A stretch of 10,267 nucleotides of DNA from DASQFQ01 sp035633075 (GTDB lineage: Bacteria; Actinomycetota; Thermoleophilia; Solirubrobacterales; Solirubrobacteraceae). The position numbers and the translations under genes are program-made. Under the pieces are notes generated by a model that saw only the letters and a program-made list of their open reading frames with translations, was not told where the DNA came from and searched no databases. Location of the stretch: the NCBI GenBank assembly GCA_035633075.1, contig DASQFQ010000067.1, positions 1 through 10,267 of the forward strand, written 5' to 3'. Below, piece by piece: positions 5,413 through 10,267 of this stretch (within the stretch, counting starts at the first letter, position 1; the number at the start of each line of letters is the position of its first letter).

Positions 5413-7691
5413 CCCCCGCTGGGCGTGATGCGGTACGCATCGAAGACGGCGTCGATCGAGCGCAGGCGGTTGATCGCGCTCTTGAGCGCCTGCGTGTCCC
5501 CCACCTCGACGACGAAGCGGTTCTTGACCATCGGGTGCGAGACGATGCAGCGCGCCTCGATGATGTTGATCCCCGCCTCGGCGAAGGTGCGCGACAGGTC
5601 CTCGAGCAGGCGGTGACGGTCCCAGGCGTCGATCTGCAGCTCCACCTTGAAGGACGTCTCGTTGTCGCCGTCCCATGCGACCGGGACGAAGCGCTCGGGG
5701 TCGCGGCGCAGGGCGACCACGTTGGGGCAGTCCTCGCGATGGATCGTGATGCCGCGGCCGAGCGAGACATAGCCGAGGATCGGATCGCCCGAGACCGGGC
5801 GGCAGCACTTCGCGAGGCGCAGCGGGACGTCGTCGACGCCCTCGACGCGGATGCCGTACTTCGAGGAGGAGGACTCGGGCCGGCGGTGAGCCGCGCTGCC
5901 GCGCTGGTCGAGCAGGGTCTCGGCGGCGGAGGGCTCCTCGACGCCCGCCTGGCCCTGCTTGAGGCGCTGCATGACCTTGTTGACGACGACCTTCGGCGAG
6001 ATCTTGGCGCCGCCGAGCGCGATGTAGAAGTCGTCGGCCTTGCGGAAGCCCATCTCGCGGATGACGTCGGCCAGCAGGGGCGAGCCCGTGAGCTTCTGCG
6101 CCGGCAGGCCCGCCTTGTGGAGATGCTGCTGCAGCTGCTGGCGGCCCGTGTGCTCGGAATCCTCGCGCGACTCGGCCTTGAACCAGGCGCGGATCTTGTT
6201 GCGCGCGCGGGTCGTCTTGACCACCGCGAGCCAGTCGCGCGACGGGCCGCGCTCGCGCTTGGAGGTGAGCACCTCGACGATGTCACCGGACTGCAGCTCG
6301 TAGTGCAGCGGGACGATCTTGCCGTTGACCTTGGCGCCCACGCAGCGGTGACCCACGTCGGTGTGGACCTCGTAGGCGAAGTCCAGCGGCGTCGCGCCCG
6401 AGGTGAGCGACTTGACCTCGCCCTTGGGTGTGAAGACGTAGACCTCGTCCTCGAGGAGCTCCTCGCGCAGGGAGTCGGTGAACTCCCGCGGGTCGTCGAC
6501 GTCCTGCTGCCAGTCGAGCAGGCCCTTGAGCCACTGCAGCTTCGCCTCGCTGGGGTCGACCAGGCCGACGCTGCCGCGCGCGCCCTCCTTGTAGCGCCAG
6601 TGCGCGGCGACGCCGTACTCCGCCGTCTCGTGCATGTCTCCGGTGCGGATCTGGATCTCCAGCGGCCGCCCCTCGGGCCCGATCACGGTGGTGTGGAGCG
6701 CCTGGTACATGTTGAACTTCGGCATCGCCACCATGTCCTTGAAGCGGCCGGGCAGCGGCTTCCAGAGCGAGTGGATGACGCCGACGGCGCCGTAGCAGTC
6801 CTTGACGGAGTCGACGATCACGCGCATGGCCGTGAGGTCGTAGATCTCGTTGAACTCGCGCGCCTTCTTGGTCATCTTCGAGTAGATCGAGTAGAAGTGC
6901 TTGGCGCGACCCGAGATCTCCGAGTGGATCCCGAGTGCCTCGAGCTCCTTGGCCAGGTAGCCGCCCGCCTTGGCCACGTAGCGCTCCCGCTCCTCGCGCT
7001 GCTGGTTGACCAGGCCCTTGATCTCGGTGTACTTGCGCGGGTGCAGCGTCGCGAAGGCGAGGTCCTCGAGCTCCCACTTGATGGCGTGGATGCCGAGCCG
7101 GTGCGCCAGCGGCGCGTAGATCTCGAGCGTCTCCTTGGCCTTCTCGATCTGCTTCTGCTTCGGCATCGCGTCCAGCGTGCGCATGTTGTGCAGCCGGTCG
7201 GCGAGCTTGATGAGGATGACCCGGATGTCCGTGGCCATCGCGACCATCATCTTGCGGTAGTTCTCGGCCTGCGCCTCGTCGCGCGACTGGAAGGTGATCC
7301 CGGTGAGCTTGGTCACCCCGTCGACCAGACCGGCGACCTCGTCGCCGAAGGCCTCCTGGACCTCCTGCAGCGAGGCCGTGGTGTCCTCGACCGTGTCGTG
7401 CAGCAGAGCGGCGCACAGCGTCTCGGTGTCGAGGCGCATGCCGGCGCAGATCTTCGCCACGCCGACGGGGTGGGTGATGAAGTCCTCCCCGGACACCCTG
7501 CGCTGGTCTGCGTGGTGCTCGCAGGAGAACACGAAGGCCTGCTCCACGCGGGCCCGGTCGACCTTCAGCGCGACCTCCTCGACGTGCTCCTCCACGATGG
7601 CGAACAGGTCGCCGAGGAGCTCGCGCTCGAGTTCGGTGACGTCTCCCGCGGCGTCGGCGAGCTGCTCGCGCGGCTCGTGCGCGCGGTCCAC
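5409..7691 (-). CDS. rel: Bifunctional (p)ppGpp synthetase/hydrolase (long RSH, stringent response)
   Basis: Makes (p)ppGpp from GTP/GDP and ATP when ribosomes sense uncharged tRNA, and hydrolyses it. Numbered from the GTG at 7691 (760 residues). The HD hydrolase domain is about 50-205, with HDTVED at 98-103 intact. The synthetase domain is about 250-370, with GRAKHFYSIYSKM at 261-273, RFKD at 316-319 (the basic RxKD form of bifunctional enzymes, against ExDD in RelA) and 'YQALHTT'. The TGS domain is about 415-478. A helical region and a zinc-finger-like CC (629-630) with H651 and C655 follow, then an ACT domain at about 683-755. An A replaces the usual P in GRPKH. The reading frame stays open upstream to 8066, but that stretch is Arg-rich and overlaps recJ out of frame. 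GTG 7691 lacks a Shine-Dalgarno site, so the exact start is uncertain. Confidence 0.95.
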   Translation of the reverse strand: MDRAHEPREQLADAAGDVTELERELLGDLFAIVEEHVEEVALKVDRARVEQAFVFSCEHHADQRRVSGEDFITHPVGVAKICAGMRLDTETLCAALLHDTVEDTTASLQEVQEAFGDEVAGLVDGVTKLTGITFQSRDEAQAENYRKMMVAMATDIRVILIKLADRLHNMRTLDAMPKQKQIEKAKETLEIYAPLAHRLGIHAIKWELEDLAFATLHPRKYTEIKGLVNQQREERERYVAKAGGYLAKELEALGIHSEISGRAKHFYSIYSKMTKKAREFNEIYDLTAMRVIVDSVKDCYGAVGVIHSLWKPLPGRFKDMVAMPKFNMYQALHTTVIGPEGRPLEIQIRTGDMHETAEYGVAAHWRYKEGARGSVGLVDPSEAKLQWLKGLLDWQQDVDDPREFTDSLREELLEDEVYVFTPKGEVKSLTSGATPLDFAYEVHTDVGHRCVGAKVNGKIVPLHYELQSGDIVEVLTSKRERGPSRDWLAVVKTTRARNKIRAWFKAESREDSEHTGRQQLQQHLHKAGLPAQKLTGSPLLADVIREMGFRKADDFYIALGGAKISPKVVVNKVMQRLKQGQAGVEEPSAAETLLDQRGSAAHRRPESSSSKYGIRVEGVDDVPLRLAKCCRPVSGDPILGYVSLGRGITIHREDCPNVVALRRDPERFVPVAWDGDNETSFKVELQIDAWDRHRLLEDLSRTFAEAGINIIEARCIVSHPMVKNRFVVEVGDTQALKSAINRLRSIDAVFDAYRITPSGG

Positions 7692-7747
7692 CGGACGGTG
7701 CGGGGCGATGCTGACCCCGTGCCCGTTCCGCTCCGCCGGGGCGTCGC

Positions 7748-10219
7748 TCAGGCCACTGCTCGTCTTGGGGTCGTCAGGTATGTCAGTCCGTCCTGGAGCC
7801 GTCGGTGGTAGGCCCGGAAGGCCGCCGACCGATCGAGCGCGCTGGGCTCGATCGGCTCGGCCACCGTGAGAGCCGGCCCCTCGCGATCGAGGGCCACGAG
7901 GCCGAGCTCGGCGAGGACCCGCACCAGCCGCCCCGCGAGGGCCGCGGACCGCGGCTGGGCACCGTCTCCGGCGAGCATCGCCTCGCAAGCCTCCCCCGAC
8001 GCGCCGCCGGCCTCGCGAAGGGCGCGGTAGACGGCGACGAGCGGGGCGCGCAGGGCGTAGTCCCATTCATGTATTCGTCTGGCAAAGCCTAGCTCAGCCT
8101 CGCCCCAGGCCAGGTGGGCCCAGCCCCTGCCCGGCAAATGTTCGAGCAGTTCGTGCAGATGGGCGTGGGCGGGTGGATCGAGGGCGACGACGTGCGGGAA
8201 GGGCTCTGCCATACCGGCCTGGTCCTCGATCGCAGCCCAGGAGGTGAGGGTGAAGCCTCCGAGGCGCTCGCGCATCGAGCGGGCTCGGTGCCTCGCGTGG
8301 GCGGTCAGGACGAGGACTGGCTCCCCGGTCGCGACGAGGTCGCCGAGTAGTCCGGCGATGCCATTCGTGCTGTCTCTCAACGCCCGGGGTGTCGGCCGGG
8401 GGGCGCGGGGCTCGGTGGGCGGTGGCCATTGGTCGAGGTTGCGGTCGAGCTCGGCGAGCAGGCCGGCATGCCAGTCGGGCTCGCCGATCACGTCGATCGG
8501 CCGTCGTGTCGGCGGCCTCGCGTGCCGGAGCACCAGCCTCGGCTCGACGCTGCCGTTGTAGCGGTTGGCCTCGAGGCGGACCGCGGCGTCGACGGGCTCT
8601 CCCGGCTCCGCGGGAAGGCGGCTGCCCGCTCCGAAGGCGACGCAGCGCGAGCGGGCGCCGCCGGCGGCGAGGGAGAAGGCGACATGGCGGCCCTCCCCCA
8701 TCGGCCGCGGGTCGTCGAGCACGGCGGCGGGGACGAGCAGCGAGACGGGCGGGTTGCCCTGGCCGAAGGGGGCGAGGCGCTCGAGCTCCTCGGCGAGGTC
8801 GAGGCGCAGCACGTCGCCGGAAGCGACCGCGTCGATGCGCTCGGAGGGCACGAGGTCCTGCGGGCGCAGGACCTCGGCGGCGTGGCGCACGAATGCCTCG
8901 CGGAAGGCGTCCACGCGGCCGCGCGCGATCGTGAGGCCGGCCGCGGCGCGGTGACCGCCGTACCGCAGCAGCTCGTCGGCGCCCGCCTGTAGGCCGGCGA
9001 GGAGGTCGAAACCGCGGATCGAGCGCCCGGAGCCCGTGCCCTCGTCGCCCTCGAGCGCGATCAGCACCGCGGGGCGGTGGTGGCGCTCGGCGATCCGGGA
9101 GGCGACGATGCCGATGACGCCGGGGTGCCAGCCGTCCGCGGCGAGAACGTGGGCGGCGGCGCCGGGCGGCTGCCCGGTGAGCAGCTTCTCGGCCTCGAAG
9201 CGGATGCGGGTCTCGACGTCGCGGCGCTCAGCGTTGACGGCGTCGAGCTCGGCGGCCACCGCACGGGCGCGCTCGGGGTCGTCGGTGAGCAGGAGCTCGA
9301 GGCCGGCGTCGGCGCGGTAGAGGCGGCCGGCGGCGTTGAGGCGGGGCGCGAGCCGGAAGCCGATCGCCGTCTCGTCGATACCGCTGGGGTCCACGCGAGC
9401 GACCTCCATGAGCGCCCGCAGCCCCGGCTTGCGGGTCACCGACAGAGCGCGCAGCCCGACCCGCACGAGGCGGCGATTCTCGCCTGTGAGCGCCACGACG
9501 TCGGCCACCGTGGCGAGCGCGACCAGATCGAGGTCGGAGTCGGCGAGGCCCGGGTCCTCACCCGCGGCGGCGAGCAGCGCCTGGGCGAGCTTGTGGGCGA
9601 CCCCGGCGGCGCACAGGTCGGGGCACGCGTAGCCGCCCAGGGCCGGGTGCACGATCGGTGCGTCGGGCAGCGCGCCGTCGGCGCGCGGCGTGTGGTGGTC
9701 GGTCACGACGACGTCCATCCCCGCCGCCCGAGCGGCCGCGACCTCCTCGACCGCCGTGATGGCGCAGTCCACCGTGACCAGCAGGTCCGTGCCCCGGGCA
9801 GCGAGCCGCTCGACGGTCGCGGCGGCGAGGCCGTAGCCGTCGTCGACGCGGCTCGGCAGGTAGAAGTCCACGTCGGCCCCGAGCGTGCGCAGGGCGCGTA
9901 CGAGCACGGCGGTGGAGCAGATCCCGTCGACGTCGTAGTCCCCGTGGACGGTGATCCGCGACCGCCGGCCGACATGGCCGAGGATCGCCCCGGCGGCCTC
10001 GCGCAGGCCGCCGAAGGACTCGAGCGGGTGGGTGTCCTCCGCGGCGAGGAACTGCTGCGCCGCCTCGGGCTCGCCCAGGCCCCGGCGGACGAGCACCTGG
10101 GCGAGGACGTGGGAGACGCCGAGCCGCGCGCTCAGCCGCTCGGCGGCGGCGAAGTCGTAGGGAGCGAGCTCGAAGCGGACGTCGGGATGGCGCACGAGGA
10201 CGCACGCTACGGTCGCCAC
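7748..10219 (-). CDS. recJ: Single-stranded-DNA-specific 5'-3' exonuclease RecJ with long C-terminal extension
   Basis: Mg2+/Mn2+-dependent 5'-3' ssDNA exonuclease for recombination and base-excision/mismatch repair. The 823 residues show the DHH domain with HGDYDVDG at 92-99, VDC at 150-152, and TDHH at 173-176. 'LVALATVADVV' (232-242) and 'PRLNAAGRL' (292-300) follow. The DHHA1 domain has 'GWHPGVIGIVASR' (363-375), 'GSGRSI' and GGHRAAAG at 421-428. An OB-like segment spans about 455-570. Residues from about 580 to 823 are an extra region without motifs I recognise. The GTG at 10219 is used here; a second GTG at 10195 (residue 9) is also possible, and neither has a clear ribosome site. rel follows 56 bases downstream on the same strand, so the two probably share a transcript. 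Confidence 0.94.
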   Translation of the reverse strand: MATVACVLVRHPDVRFELAPYDFAAAERLSARLGVSHVLAQVLVRRGLGEPEAAQQFLAAEDTHPLESFGGLREAAGAILGHVGRRSRITVHGDYDVDGICSTAVLVRALRTLGADVDFYLPSRVDDGYGLAAATVERLAARGTDLLVTVDCAITAVEEVAAARAAGMDVVVTDHHTPRADGALPDAPIVHPALGGYACPDLCAAGVAHKLAQALLAAAGEDPGLADSDLDLVALATVADVVALTGENRRLVRVGLRALSVTRKPGLRALMEVARVDPSGIDETAIGFRLAPRLNAAGRLYRADAGLELLLTDDPERARAVAAELDAVNAERRDVETRIRFEAEKLLTGQPPGAAAHVLAADGWHPGVIGIVASRIAERHHRPAVLIALEGDEGTGSGRSIRGFDLLAGLQAGADELLRYGGHRAAAGLTIARGRVDAFREAFVRHAAEVLRPQDLVPSERIDAVASGDVLRLDLAEELERLAPFGQGNPPVSLLVPAAVLDDPRPMGEGRHVAFSLAAGGARSRCVAFGAGSRLPAEPGEPVDAAVRLEANRYNGSVEPRLVLRHARPPTRRPIDVIGEPDWHAGLLAELDRNLDQWPPPTEPRAPRPTPRALRDSTNGIAGLLGDLVATGEPVLVLTAHARHRARSMRERLGGFTLTSWAAIEDQAGMAEPFPHVVALDPPAHAHLHELLEHLPGRGWAHLAWGEAELGFARRIHEWDYALRAPLVAVYRALREAGGASGEACEAMLAGDGAQPRSAALAGRLVRVLAELGLVALDREGPALTVAEPIEPSALDRSAAFRAYHRRLQDGLTYLTTPRRAVA

Positions 10220-10267
10220 AGGACGGAACGGCCCTGCTGCGCTGATTCGTGACGGCTTCCTCGGCGC

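Noticed and set aside
4174..5808. Minus-strand open frame of 544 codons
   Set aside because: Runs across the convergent end of the protease and the rel C-terminus in a non-coding frame; Ala/Arg-rich without motifs.
5004..7811. Plus-strand open frame of 935 codons antisense to rel
   Set aside because: Low-complexity composition (Arg, Leu, Val, Asp repeats) typical of the opposite strand of a GC-rich gene; the minus strand encodes a full, motif-bearing Rel protein.
607..10219. Possible novel defence or mobile system
   Set aside because: All major frames match housekeeping or secreted-enzyme families; there are no integrase, transposase, inverted-repeat ends, CRISPR repeats or abrupt composition changes.
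9077..10252. Plus-strand open frame of 391 codons
   Set aside because: Antisense to the conserved DHH domain of recJ; composition is that of a shadow frame.

Overview
The window is very GC-rich bacterial DNA with strong G/C bias at third codon positions, GTG starts and few clear Shine-Dalgarno sites. Together with a Streptomyces-like Rel protein, an Arg-rich tail on the secreted protease and the recJ-rel gene order, this suggests a high-GC actinobacterium. The class Thermoleophilia (Solirubrobacterales) is my best guess, but it is an inference from protein style and not a search result. All genes look chromosomal; I see no phage, transposon, CRISPR or RNA-gene signature other than a riboswitch.

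Layout. (1) Positions 1-353, minus strand: the N-terminal 117 codons of threonine synthase (thrC), cut by the window edge. (2) Positions 354-606: a divergent intergenic region. On the minus strand it holds a complete SAM-I (S-box) riboswitch, an intrinsic terminator and the thrC ribosome-binding site, plus a plausible promoter. A -10-like element for the plus-strand genes overlaps that promoter. (3) Positions 607-2597, plus strand: a CorA-type Mg2+/Co2+ channel whose stop overlaps the GTG start of a YegS/Lcb5-type lipid (diacylglycerol) kinase. (4) Positions 2598-2733: a short gap with a GC-rich hairpin. (5) Positions 2734-5412, plus strand: a large secreted M4 (thermolysin-family) metallopeptidase with propeptide, catalytic domain, immune-inhibitor-A-like beta domain, thrombospondin type 3-like calcium motif, Gly/Ser linker and Arg-rich C-terminal domain. 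(6) Positions 5409-10219, minus strand: recJ followed by a bifunctional (p)ppGpp synthetase/hydrolase, rel. The rel and protease stop codons interlock in one CTAG.

How the parts work together. The riboswitch links expression of threonine synthase, and of any genes downstream of it outside the window, to S-adenosylmethionine. The leader can form an aptamer, a terminator whose 3' arm contains the Shine-Dalgarno sequence, and an alternative pairing between the aptamer P1 3' strand and the terminator 5' side. The recJ-rel pair is a housekeeping arrangement of DNA repair and stringent response. The corA-lipid kinase pair looks co-transcribed and translationally coupled. The most interesting element is the SAM-I switch in front of a threonine synthase rather than a dedicated methionine gene. 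I found no convincing wholly new system.
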